Positions 16,956 through 26,935 of a stretch of 64,000 nucleotides of DNA are shown in pieces. The translations under genes were made by a program, and so were the position numbers. The notes below the pieces were generated by a model. The model searched no databases. It worked only from the letters and a program-made list of their open reading frames with translations, and was not told where the DNA came from. Each line of letters starts with the position of its first letter. The stretch's first letter is position 1. This DNA comes from Mycolicibacterium litorale (GTDB lineage Bacteria; Actinomycetota; Actinomycetes; Mycobacteriales; Mycobacteriaceae), in assembly GCF_014218295.1 (NCBI RefSeq), contig NZ_AP023287.1, positions 4,836,001 to 4,900,000 of the forward strand, read 5' to 3'.

Positions 16956-18867
16956 CGTACCAGTCCAGCAGCGCCGGATCGTCGACGGCGGTAGGCTCGA
17001 CCACGCGTGCCGGGTCACCACCCTGCAGCAGCTTTTTGATCGGCACCTCGAGCTTCTTGCCGGTGCGGGTGTGCGGGATTCCGGGGGCGAGCACGATGTC
17101 GTCGGGGACGTGCCGCGGCGACACCTCGGTGCGGATGGTCGCGCAGATCCGGTCCTTGAGGTCGTCGGTGAGTTCGGCGCCGTCGGTGAGCGTCACGAAC
17201 AGCGGCATCCAGTAGCCGCCGTCGGGCTGCTCCGCGCCGATCACCAGCGCCTCGGCGACCTCCGGCATCCGCTCGACGGCCTGGTAAATGTCGGCGCTGC
17301 CCATGCGGATGCCGTGCCGGTTGAGCGTCGAATCCGAGCGCCCGTGCACGATGACGCTGCCGCGGTCGGTGATCGTGATCCAGTCGCCGTGTCGCCACAC
17401 GCCAGGGAACATCTCGAAATAGGCGCCGCGGTAACGGCTTCCGTCCGGGTCGTTCCAGAACTTCACCGGCATCGACGGCAGCGGTTTGGTGACGACCAGT
17501 TCGCCGACCTCACCGCGCACCGGCTGACCCGTGGAGTCCCACGCCTCGAGCGCGACACCGAGGTAGGGCGCCGACAGCTCACCCGGCCACACCGGGACCG
17601 TCCGCACACCGCCGATGAACGCCGACACCACATCGGTGCCACCGCTGATCGACGCCACGTGCACGCCCACGTTGTCGCGCAACCACAGTGCCGAGGCGGG
17701 CGGCAGCGACGACCCGGTGATGCCGACCGTGCGCAGCGCGGAGAGGTCGTGTTCCTCGCGGGGTACGGCCCCTGCCTTGGCGCACGCCAGCACATACCCG
17801 GGACTGGTGCCGAGCACCGTCGCGCGTACCTCGGCGGAGATTCGCCACAGCGTGTCGGGCGAAGGGTACGTCGGGCTGCCGTCGTAGCAGACGATGGTCG
17901 CCCCGACCAGCAGACCGGCGACCTGGAAATTCCACATCATCCAGCTCGGGCTGGTGAACCAGAAGAACGTGTCGTCAGGGCCGATGTCGGATTGCAGCGC
18001 AACGGCTTTGAGGTGCTCGACCACCACACCGCCGTGCCCGTGCACGATGCCCTTGGGCAGCCCCGTGGTGCCGGAGGAGTACAGCACCCACAGCGGGTGG
18101 TCGAAGTCGACGGGCACCGGCTGCAGTGTCCCGCCGTCGGTGGTCACCGTCGCCCAGTCCAGCCAGTCGTCACCGGGCGGCCGCGCCCCGATCCGCGACA
18201 CCAGCACGGCGGCGCGCACCGTCGGCAGTCCGTCGCGCAGCGCGGCGACGTCGGCGGTCTTGTCGTGCGTCTTACCGCCGAAGCGGTAGCCGTCGGCGGC
18301 GATCAGTACCGCGGGTTCCAGCTGGCCGAGCCGGTCGAGGGCGGCCTTGGCGGTGTAGTCCTGGCCGCAGGCGCTCCAGATCGCCCCGATGCTGGCGGTG
18401 GCGAGGAACGCGATGACGGCTTCCGGCACGTTGGGCAGATAGCCCGCGACGCGATCGCCGGGCCCGACGCCCATCGACCGCAGTGTGCGCGCGAAACCGG
18501 CTGCGCGCGAGAGCATGTCCTGCCACGAAAGCTCGGTGACGTCACCGCCCTCGGCGACGTAGAGGATGGCGGGCCGGTCGGTGCGGGCGTGCCTCAGGAT
18601 CTGGTCGGCGTAGTTCAGTTGCGTGCCGGGAAACCAGCGCGCCCCGGGCATCGCCTCGCCGACGAGCACCTCGGCGGGCGCAGCGCCGAGATCGAAGTAC
18701 TCCCACAGTGCGCCCCAGAAACCCGGGAGGTCGTCGACCGACCACTGCCACAGCGCGTGATAGTCGGACACGTCGGCGCCGGTGCGCTTCTGCACGAAGC
18801 GGGCGAAGTCGGTGACCCTGGCGCCGGCGATGTCGTCGTCGGTGGGTACCCACTGCGGTTCGCTCAC
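16936..18867 (-). CDS. Acetoacetyl-CoA synthetase (acetoacetate-CoA ligase)
   Basis: A 643-residue adenylate-forming ligase of acetoacetyl-CoA synthetase length. It opens with ADYHALWQWSVDD-type residues (SDYHALWQWSVDDLPGFW) and has the ATP loop VLYSSGTTGLPKGIVHGHGG, plus WRHGDWITITDRGS and HTRTGKKLEVPIKKLL with the catalytic lysine near the C-terminus. It should activate acetoacetate to acetoacetyl-CoA in the cytosol. The GTG at 18867 overlaps the stop of the 3-hydroxybutyrate dehydrogenase gene (GTGA), so the two are co-translated. With the next two genes it forms a ketone-body utilisation operon. Confidence 0.86.
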   Translation of the reverse strand: MSEPQWVPTDDDIAGARVTDFARFVQKRTGADVSDYHALWQWSVDDLPGFWGALWEYFDLGAAPAEVLVGEAMPGARWFPGTQLNYADQILRHARTDRPAILYVAEGGDVTELSWQDMLSRAAGFARTLRSMGVGPGDRVAGYLPNVPEAVIAFLATASIGAIWSACGQDYTAKAALDRLGQLEPAVLIAADGYRFGGKTHDKTADVAALRDGLPTVRAAVLVSRIGARPPGDDWLDWATVTTDGGTLQPVPVDFDHPLWVLYSSGTTGLPKGIVHGHGGVVVEHLKAVALQSDIGPDDTFFWFTSPSWMMWNFQVAGLLVGATIVCYDGSPTYPSPDTLWRISAEVRATVLGTSPGYVLACAKAGAVPREEHDLSALRTVGITGSSLPPASALWLRDNVGVHVASISGGTDVVSAFIGGVRTVPVWPGELSAPYLGVALEAWDSTGQPVRGEVGELVVTKPLPSMPVKFWNDPDGSRYRGAYFEMFPGVWRHGDWITITDRGSVIVHGRSDSTLNRHGIRMGSADIYQAVERMPEVAEALVIGAEQPDGGYWMPLFVTLTDGAELTDDLKDRICATIRTEVSPRHVPDDIVLAPGIPHTRTGKKLEVPIKKLLQGGDPARVVEPTAVDDPALLDWYVRQRRT

Positions 18868-19610
18868 CGGGCGCTCCATCCACCGTCCATCGTGTAGGCC
18901 GCACCCGTCACCATGCCGGACTGCGGTGAGGCCAGCCACCCCACCAGCGAGGCCACTTCGGCCGGTTCGACGAGCCTCTTGATGGCGCTCTCCTTCAGCA
19001 GGATCTCGGTCACCACGTCATCTTCACCGATGCCGTGCACCTTGGCCTGATCGGCTATCTGTTTGGTGACCAGCGGTGTCCGCACGTAGCCGGGGTTCAC
19101 GCAGTTGCTGGTGACCTGATGCGGTCCGCCTTCGAGCGCGGTCACCTTCGACAGCCCCTCGAGCGCGTGCTTGGCGGTGACGTAACCGACCTTGTACTCC
19201 GAGGCGCGCAGCCCGTGCACGGACGAGATGTTGATGACCCGCCCGAACTCCCGGGCGTACATGTAGGGCAACGCCGCGCGGATGAGCAGGAACGGCGCCT
19301 CGACCATCAGGGTCATCAGCATCCGGAAGTTCTCCGGCGCGAAGTCGACGATCGGGTCGATGCGCTGCACACCGGCGTTGTTGACCAGGATGTCGGCCTC
19401 CAGTGCCAGATCCTCCAGCGCCGACACCTCCAGCAGGTCGACCACCCAGGCGCGGCCACCGATGTCGTCGGCCAGCGCCGTCGCGGCGGCTTCGTCGCGG
19501 TCGGCGACCGTGACCGTGGCGCCACGGGCGGCGAGTTCTCGGGCGCAGGCCTCACCGATTCCGCTGGCACCGCCTGTCACCAGCGCGGTGCGTCCGGCGA
19601 GATCGCTCAT
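18864..19610 (-). CDS. 3-hydroxybutyrate dehydrogenase (SDR family)
   Basis: A 248-residue SDR with LVTGGASGIGEACARELAARGA, NNAGVQ, the active-site S...YVTAK (YKVGYVTAKHALEG) and a C-terminal TGAAYTMDGGWSAR. The stretch NCVNPGYVRTPLV...KVHGIGEDDVV...LLKESAIKRLVEPAEVA is characteristic of D-3-hydroxybutyrate dehydrogenases. It oxidises 3-hydroxybutyrate to acetoacetate, which the next gene product activates. Its start overlaps the stop of the transporter gene and its stop overlaps the synthetase start, both by 4 nt. Confidence 0.85.
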   Translation of the reverse strand: MSDLAGRTALVTGGASGIGEACARELAARGATVTVADRDEAAATALADDIGGRAWVVDLLEVSALEDLALEADILVNNAGVQRIDPIVDFAPENFRMLMTLMVEAPFLLIRAALPYMYAREFGRVINISSVHGLRASEYKVGYVTAKHALEGLSKVTALEGGPHQVTSNCVNPGYVRTPLVTKQIADQAKVHGIGEDDVVTEILLKESAIKRLVEPAEVASLVGWLASPQSGMVTGAAYTMDGGWSAR

Positions 19611-20998
19611 GCACCACCGGCTTTCGCCGCTTCCACCCGGGCCAGATCCTCACGGTCGGCGACGTCGAGGTCGGCCAGGTCGATGCCCTTCGTCTCGCGG
19701 GTGAACAGCGCCGCGACCAACGTGATCACCGCGGCGCCGGCCAGGTAGAGCGAGATCGGCACCGACGAGTCGAACCACTCCAGCAGCTTCACCGCGATGA
19801 GCGGCGCCAGCGAACCGGCCACGATCGAGGTGACCTGATAGCCCAGCGACACACCGGAATAGCGCATCCGGGTGGGGAACATCTCGGCCATGATCGCCGG
19901 CTGCGGCGAGTACATCAACGCGTGGATGAGCAGGCCGATGACGATGGCGCCCATGATGACCAGGTACTGGCCGCTGTTCATCATCGGGAAACCGAAGAAG
20001 CCCCATGTGCCCGCGAGGACGGTCCCCACGATGTAGACGGGGCGCCGTCCGACCCGGTCGGACAACCGGCCCACCAGGGGGATGACCGCGAAGTGCACCG
20101 CGTGCGCGGCGAGCAGCCACCACAGGATGTCGCTGGTGTCGGCGCCGACCTGGACCTTCAGGTACGTGATGGAGAACGTGACCACCAGGTAGTACATGAT
20201 GTTCTCGGCGAAGCGCAGACCCATCGCGGTGAACACGCCCCGCGGATAGCGCTTGAGCACCTCGACCACACCGTAGGAAGTCGACTTGGCCCGCTCGACC
20301 TCCTGCTGCGCGGCCACGAAGATCGGTGCGTCGGTGACCTTGGTGCGGATGTAGTAGCCGATCAGCACGACGACCGCCGACAACCAGAACGCCACGCGCC
20401 AGCCCCACGACAGGAACGCCGACTCGGGCAGTCTCGCGGTGAGCACGAGCAGCACCACAGTGGCGAGCATGTTGCCGACCGGCACACCGGCCTGCGGCCA
20501 GCTCGCCCAGAAGCCGCGTTCGCGGTTCGGGCTGTGCTCGGCCACCAGCAGGACGGCACCGCCCCACTCCCCGCCGACGGCGAAACCCTGGATGAACCGC
20601 AGCGCCACCAGCAGCGCGGGCGCCCAGTACCCGATCTGCCCGTACGTGGGCAGGCAGCCCATCAGGAACGTGGCCGCGCCGACCAGGATGAGGCTGAACT
20701 GCAGGAGCTTCTTACGACCGTGCTTGTCGCCGAAGTGACCGAACACCACACCGCCCAGCGGGCGTGCGACGAAGCCGACGGCGTAGGTGGCGAAGGCCAG
20801 GAAGATGGCGTTGAGCTCACTGGTGGTCTCCGAGAAGAACACCTTGGAGAACACCAGCGTGGCGGCCGTGCCGTAGAGGAAGAACTCGTACCACTCGACG
20901 ACGGTGCCGGCCATGGAGGCCACGACGACGCGTTTGAGTCCGGTCGAGATGGTGCCCGGCGGGCTGGAGTCGGGTTGGGTCGGGATCGGGGCGCTCAT
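19607..20998 (-). CDS. MHS-family MFS transporter, probably for 3-hydroxybutyrate/acetoacetate
   Basis: A 463-residue, 12-helix MFS protein. The N-terminal VVEWYEFFLYGTAATLVF is the signature of metabolite:H+ symporters, with the loop GHFGDKHGRKKLL between helices 2 and 3 and FIQGFAVGGEWGGAVLL further on. The ATG at 20998 was preferred over 21010 because GGAG sits 6 nt before it. It is the first gene of the operon with 3-hydroxybutyrate dehydrogenase and acetoacetyl-CoA synthetase; the substrate is inferred from that context. Confidence 0.78.
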   Translation of the reverse strand: MSAPIPTQPDSSPPGTISTGLKRVVVASMAGTVVEWYEFFLYGTAATLVFSKVFFSETTSELNAIFLAFATYAVGFVARPLGGVVFGHFGDKHGRKKLLQFSLILVGAATFLMGCLPTYGQIGYWAPALLVALRFIQGFAVGGEWGGAVLLVAEHSPNRERGFWASWPQAGVPVGNMLATVVLLVLTARLPESAFLSWGWRVAFWLSAVVVLIGYYIRTKVTDAPIFVAAQQEVERAKSTSYGVVEVLKRYPRGVFTAMGLRFAENIMYYLVVTFSITYLKVQVGADTSDILWWLLAAHAVHFAVIPLVGRLSDRVGRRPVYIVGTVLAGTWGFFGFPMMNSGQYLVIMGAIVIGLLIHALMYSPQPAIMAEMFPTRMRYSGVSLGYQVTSIVAGSLAPLIAVKLLEWFDSSVPISLYLAGAAVITLVAALFTRETKGIDLADLDVADREDLARVEAAKAGGA

Positions 20999-21054
20999 CG
21001 CTGGCTCCATTCATGGCGGTGGACATAGCGGTCGCCGGGGTGTGACCGGACACA

Positions 21055-21074
21055 CATGAGTGTGAGTATTCATG
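21055..21074. promoter_or_regulatory. Candidate LysR-type binding site CATGA-N10-TCATG
   Basis: An interrupted 5-bp palindrome lies in the gap between the divergent transporter and LysR genes (20999-21131). The position suits autoregulated control of the ketone-body operon by the LysR protein. The motif itself is not one I know, so this is inference. Confidence 0.35.
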
Positions 21075-21131
21075 CAGGTTTCCGTGGCGGCAATGGCCAA
21101 GTACGCACCCATCATCTGCAAAACTGCACAC

Positions 21132-22052
21132 ATGACCGCCATGTCGGGGCGCCGACCCAGCGCCGACGATCTCCTCGTGCTGCTCGCGGTGGGTCGCTCC
21201 GGCCGCTACACCACCGCGGCCGACGAACTGGGTCTCAACCACACGACGATCTCGCGGCGCATCGCCGCGCTGGAACAGTCACTGGGCGGCCGGCTCGTGG
21301 CCCGCGTGGCCGGCGGGTGGGAACTGACCGACCTCGGTCGCGAGGCGCTCGCCGCCGCCGAGGCCGTCGAATCGGCGGTGCGCTCGCTGAGCGTCGACCC
21401 GGCCGGGCGTCGAGCCCTGGAGGGCGTGGTGCGGATATCAGCCACCGACGGGTTCAGCGCCTACATCATCCCGCCGGCGGCCGCGCGTGTGCAGCGCGAC
21501 CACCCAGGTGTGGCGGTCGAGATCGTCGCCACGACCCGCCGGGCATCGCAGCAGCGGTCCGGTCTCGACATCGAGGTGGTGGTCGGCGAACCCCAGGTGC
21601 ACCGCGCCGAGGCGATCCGGCTGGGCGACTACTGCCTCGGCCTCTACGGTGCGCGCGACTATCTCGCCGAGCACGGCGCACCGACGAGCGTCGGCGAGCT
21701 TGCCCGCTATCCGCTGGTGTACTTCATCGACTCGATGCTGCAGGTCGACGATCTCGATTCGGCGACGGGTTTCGCGCCGGCCATGCGGGAGTCGGTGACG
21801 TCGACCAACGTGTTCGTCCACGTCGAGGCGACCCGTGCCGGGGCAGGTCTGGGCCTGCTGCCCTGCTTCATGGCCGACCGGCACCCCGACCTGGTCCGGG
21901 TGCTGCCGCGGTCGGTGTCGGTGCGGCTGACGTACTGGCTGGTCACGCGTGCCGAGACGCTACGCCGACCCGAGGTCGCCGCCGTGGTGGACGCGATCCG
22001 CGACCGGGTGCGCGATCAGCGGGACGTTCTGTTGGGCGTGCCTACTTCTTGA
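21132..22052 (+). CDS. LysR-family regulator divergent to the ketone-body operon
   Basis: A 306-residue LysR-type protein. The N-terminal winged helix shows as DDLLVLLAVGRSGRYTTAADELGLNHTTISRRIAALEQ split over residues 10-45, followed by a two-lobed effector domain (RISATDGFSAYIIPPAA). It faces away from the transporter gene and probably senses 3-hydroxybutyrate or acetoacetate. In-frame ATGs exist at 21072, 21132 and 21141; the first would add an atypical 20-residue leader. Its last 11 bp overlap the convergent CsbD-like gene. Confidence 0.75.
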   Translation: MTAMSGRRPSADDLLVLLAVGRSGRYTTAADELGLNHTTISRRIAALEQSLGGRLVARVAGGWELTDLGREALAAAEAVESAVRSLSVDPAGRRALEGVVRISATDGFSAYIIPPAAARVQRDHPGVAVEIVATTRRASQQRSGLDIEVVVGEPQVHRAEAIRLGDYCLGLYGARDYLAEHGAPTSVGELARYPLVYFIDSMLQVDDLDSATGFAPAMRESVTSTNVFVHVEATRAGAGLGLLPCFMADRHPDLVRVLPRSVSVRLTYWLVTRAETLRRPEVAAVVDAIRDRVRDQRDVLLGVPTS

Positions 22053-22215
22053 AGGCGTCTTTCACCTTCTCGCCGGCGTCCTTGAGGCTGGACTTCGACT
22101 GGTCGGCCTTGCCCTCGTTGGTCGTGCTCTCGTCGCCCGTGGCCTTGCCCAGCGCCTCCTTGGCCTTTCCACCGAGGTCCTGGATCTTGTTGTTCGCTTT
22201 GTCGGTTCCGCTCAC
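22042..22215 (-). CDS. CsbD-family small stress protein
   Basis: A 57-residue, Lys/Asp/Glu-rich, hydrophilic protein opening SGTDKANNKIQDLGGKAKE and closing with KDAGEKVKDAFKK. The N-K-x-G/L-G-K-x-K-E-A-x-G pattern is typical of CsbD-like general-stress proteins; their molecular function is unknown. The start is GTG at 22215, preceded by AGGAG 8 nt away. The gene is convergent to the LysR gene and overlaps its end by 11 bp. Confidence 0.78.
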   Translation of the reverse strand: MSGTDKANNKIQDLGGKAKEALGKATGDESTTNEGKADQSKSSLKDAGEKVKDAFKK

Positions 22216-22308
22216 GATGCGTACTCCTCGGATTCGCAGCCGACCGGAATGGCCGGTGCACTGTGGGCATACCCGGTCTGCGGCGACCCCGAAACTGCCG
22301 ACCGGCTG

Positions 22309-23175
22309 TCAGTTGTCCCGCAGATGCGGATCGAGCATGTCCCACCACGCCCGCGACATCCGGTCGAACTCGCCCTCGCACGAGTCGGCCCGGTCCTCGG
22401 GCACCAGGCCGTCATCGACGATGAACGCGTTGCCCTGCGGATCGGCGCCGTAGATCCAGCACTGGAAGTTGTACATCCGCGCCAGGTCGTATTCGTGGAC
22501 GTCCCAGAACGGGAAGTCCTGCGCCGCTCCCCCGTCCTGTTCGCTGTTGGCCTCGAACATCCGGGCGTACGCGACCGCGGCGGCGACGTCGGCGGGATCG
22601 ATCGTGCCGCCCGCATCCGGTTCCAGGAGCAACACCGCGGCCAGCTGGTCGGCGACGTCCTCTTCGCGTCCGGTGAAGGGCAGATCGTAGAGGTCGAGGG
22701 TGGCGTGGCCGAGCTCGTGATAGAAGGTGGCCCGCTCCGCCCCGAGGGTGGCGGCGAGCGGATCGGCGTCGCCGGCCTGTTCGAACGTGGTCTGGCTGAG
22801 GTCGGCGTCCTCGTAGCAGATCGTCACGGTCCGCTCATCCGAGCTCCAGAACGCGTTCGCCTCATCGCACTGGGCGCCGATCAGGCGGACGTCCTCGGGC
22901 AGGACGAACGAGTCGTTCACATCGGCCGCCAGCGCCTCCAGCAGTTTGCTTTCGGTGAGGATCCTGCGGCCGTTGACCGCCTCCGGCGTGGTGGCGTCCT
23001 CGTAGACGACGGTCATCTCACCGGACGGTTCCGCCGCGGACTCCGCCTGGGGCGCCGCCTCGGCACTCGGCGACGGGGCGACTTCGGTTGCCCCGTCCCG
23101 GTTTTGGGAGCATCCCGCGGCGAACAGGAGTGCGCATGCTGCGGCGGAGAGCCGGACGACGGTCGAGTTCTGCAC
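22309..23175 (-). CDS. DUF4344-type putative metallopeptidase lipoprotein
   Basis: A 288-residue secreted protein. The GTG at 23175 gives a signal peptide VRLSAAACALLFAAGC with a lipobox (FAAGC), followed by an Ala/Pro/Glu linker. The zinc-protease motif FYHELGHA lies in the middle, and EEDVADQ about 20 residues later supplies a likely third ligand, as in DUF4344 proteins. It should be anchored on the outer face of the membrane; the substrate is unknown. It sits where nat lies downstream of hsaB in M. tuberculosis and could be cotranscribed with hsaB (20-bp gap). Confidence 0.72.
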   Translation of the reverse strand: MQNSTVVRLSAAACALLFAAGCSQNRDGATEVAPSPSAEAAPQAESAAEPSGEMTVVYEDATTPEAVNGRRILTESKLLEALAADVNDSFVLPEDVRLIGAQCDEANAFWSSDERTVTICYEDADLSQTTFEQAGDADPLAATLGAERATFYHELGHATLDLYDLPFTGREEDVADQLAAVLLLEPDAGGTIDPADVAAAVAYARMFEANSEQDGGAAQDFPFWDVHEYDLARMYNFQCWIYGADPQGNAFIVDDGLVPEDRADSCEGEFDRMSRAWWDMLDPHLRDN

Positions 23176-23195
23176 GCCCGTCAATATGTCATGAA

Positions 23196-23780
23196 CTACA
23201 GCCAGGTGTCCGCCGTTGTGGCCGTGAGGAACGCCTCGAGGTCGTCGCGCCACTGGGCGGGCGAGTTCTTGTCGGGTTCGATACCGGTGTACTCGCCGCG
23301 GTAGAACAGCAGCGGTCGCGGCTTCTTCTTCGGCACGTCCGACAGCGAGTGCACCGCGCCGAACACCACCAGGTGGTCACCGCCGTCGTGCACAGAGTGC
23401 ACGGTGCAGTCGATGTGCGCCAGTGTGCCGTCGATGACCGGCGAGCCGAGCCGAGACGGCGACCAGTCGATGCCGGCGAACTTGTCGGGCTCACGTGAGC
23501 CGAAGCGCGCCGAGACGTCCTTCTGCTTCTCGTGCAAGACGTTCACACAGAACCGGCCGCTGGCCTCGATGGCCTTCCAGGACCGGGAGACCTTCGTCGG
23601 ACAGAACAGCACGAGAGGTGGTTCGAGTGACAGCGCCGCGAAGGACTGACAGGCGAACCCGACCGGAGCGCCGTCGTGCACCGTGGTGATCACGGTGATG
23701 CCCGTGCAGAACTGTCCGAGCACATTGCGGAACGTACGCGGATCGATCACCGGGCCTGCGGCGTCACCCTCGGAAGCCAT
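23196..23780 (-). CDS. hsaB: HsaB, flavin reductase component of the 3-HSA hydroxylase
   Basis: A 194-residue flavin reductase-domain protein (FRNVLGQFCTGITVITT...GFACQSFAALSLEPPLVLFCP). HsaB supplies reduced flavin to the oxygenase HsaA, which hydroxylates 3-HSA to the catechol 3,4-DHSA in A/B-ring degradation. The ATG at 23780 is 5 nt from the hsaC stop. The order hsaA-hsaD-hsaC-hsaB equals Rv3570c-Rv3567c, within the KstR regulon. Confidence 0.9.
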   Translation of the reverse strand: MASEGDAAGPVIDPRTFRNVLGQFCTGITVITTVHDGAPVGFACQSFAALSLEPPLVLFCPTKVSRSWKAIEASGRFCVNVLHEKQKDVSARFGSREPDKFAGIDWSPSRLGSPVIDGTLAHIDCTVHSVHDGGDHLVVFGAVHSLSDVPKKKPRPLLFYRGEYTGIEPDKNSPAQWRDDLEAFLTATTADTWL

Positions 23781-23785
23781 CGGTC

Positions 23786-25596
<1,811 letters not shown>

Positions 25597-26781
25597 TCAG
25601 ACCATCGTGTCCTGCGGCGGGAGCCCGAAGGCGTCGTTGCCGAAGATCAGGTAGGCGCGCTCCGGTTCGTTGGCGGCGTGCACGCGTCCCGCGTGCGCAT
25701 CGCGCCAGAACCGCTGCAGCGGCGCGTCGAGCTGGAGCGCGGTGGCGCCGGACGCCTCGAACAGCGAGTCGATCGAGGAGATCGCCCTGGCGGTGGCCCG
25801 CACCTGGTCGCGCCGAGCCCTGGCGCGCAGCTCGAACGGAATCTCCTTGTCTGCCTTCAGCAGTGCGTATTCGTCGGCGACATTGCCGATCAGCTGACGC
25901 CAGCCGGCGTCGATGTCGCTGGCCGCCTCGGCGATGCGGATCTTGGCGAACGGATCGTCCTTGGACTTTTCACCGGCGAACGCCGCGCGTACCCGCTTGC
26001 CCTGATGCTCGACATGGGCTTCGTACGCGCCGTATGCCATCCCCATGATGGGCGCGGTGATGGTGGTCGGATGCATTGTGCCCCAGGGCATCTTGTACAC
26101 CGGCGCGGTGTTGTTCTCCAGCCCGCCGGCGGTGCGGTCGTTCATGGCCTTATACGAGAGGAAACGGTGCCGGGGAACGAAAACATCCTTGACGACGACG
26201 GTGTTGCTGCCCGTGCCCTTGAGCCCCACCACGTTCCACACGTCGTCGATGCGGTACTCGCTACGGGGGATGAGGAAGCTGCCGAAGTCGACGGGCTTGC
26301 CGTCCTTGATCACCGGGCCACCGAGGAAAGCCCAGGTGGCGTGGTCACAACCCGACGACCACTGCCACGCGCCACTGACCAGGTAGCCCCCGTCGACCAC
26401 GGTGCCCGCGCCCATCGGTGCGTATGACGACGAGACCCGCACCGACGGGTCCTCACCCCAGACCTCGTCCTGGGCTTTCTGATCGAACAGCGCCAAGTGC
26501 CAGTTGTGGACACCGATGATCGACGCGACCCACCCGGTGGATCCGCACGCGCTGCCCAGGCGGCGCACCGCCTCGTAGAACAGCGTGGGATCGCACTGCA
26601 GCCCGCCCCACTGCTGCGGCTGCAGGAGTTTGAAGAACCCGACCTCGTCGAGATCCTTCACGGTCTCCTCGGGCAGGCGGCGCAGTTCCTCGGCCTCCGG
26701 CGCACGCTTGCGCACGGTGGGCAACAGATCGTCGATGCCGCTGAGGACCGCCTGCGCGTCGCGCTGTTCAATGGACGTCAC
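25597..26781 (-). CDS. hsaA: HsaA, flavin-dependent 3-HSA monooxygenase
   Basis: A 394-residue class D flavin monooxygenase with an acyl-CoA dehydrogenase fold (FYEAVRRLGSACGSTGWVASIIGVH; SGAWQWSSGCDHATWAFLGG). With reduced flavin from HsaB it ortho-hydroxylates 3-HSA. The start is GTG at 26781 with GGAGG 7 nt upstream. It is the first gene of hsaADCB; a KstR operator lies 47-60 bp upstream and TAATCT beside it could be the -10 element. Confidence 0.92.
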   Translation of the reverse strand: MTSIEQRDAQAVLSGIDDLLPTVRKRAPEAEELRRLPEETVKDLDEVGFFKLLQPQQWGGLQCDPTLFYEAVRRLGSACGSTGWVASIIGVHNWHLALFDQKAQDEVWGEDPSVRVSSSYAPMGAGTVVDGGYLVSGAWQWSSGCDHATWAFLGGPVIKDGKPVDFGSFLIPRSEYRIDDVWNVVGLKGTGSNTVVVKDVFVPRHRFLSYKAMNDRTAGGLENNTAPVYKMPWGTMHPTTITAPIMGMAYGAYEAHVEHQGKRVRAAFAGEKSKDDPFAKIRIAEAASDIDAGWRQLIGNVADEYALLKADKEIPFELRARARRDQVRATARAISSIDSLFEASGATALQLDAPLQRFWRDAHAGRVHAANEPERAYLIFGNDAFGLPPQDTMV

Positions 26782-26827
26782 TTGCCTGCCTCCAAGATGC
26801 GGGACTGAAACCGGGCTGTAGAAAGAT

Positions 26828-26841
26828 TAGAACACGTTACG
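26828..26841. promoter_or_regulatory. KstR operator upstream of hsaA
   Basis: TAGAACACGTTACG matches the KstR consensus TnnAACnnGTTnnA except for the last base. The AACACGTT core is intact and lies 47 bp from the hsaA start, in the divergent hsaA-kshB region. Confidence 0.8.
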
Positions 26842-26895
26842 ATTTGTGTCGAGCAGCCTAGCGCTGCAGCAGCTGGACCTGCGGAAGCTCATTTC

Positions 26896-26909
26896 TGTAA
26901 CCTGTTCTA
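26896..26909. promoter_or_regulatory. KstR operator upstream of kshB
   Basis: TGTAACCTGTTCTA fits TnnAACnnGTTnnA at all fixed positions and lies 26 bp before the kshB start. It is the second KstR site in this 154-bp divergent region, so hsaA and kshB may be repressed separately. Confidence 0.82.
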
Positions 26910-26935
26910 GTTATGACGGAAAGGGCGGTCGAGAC

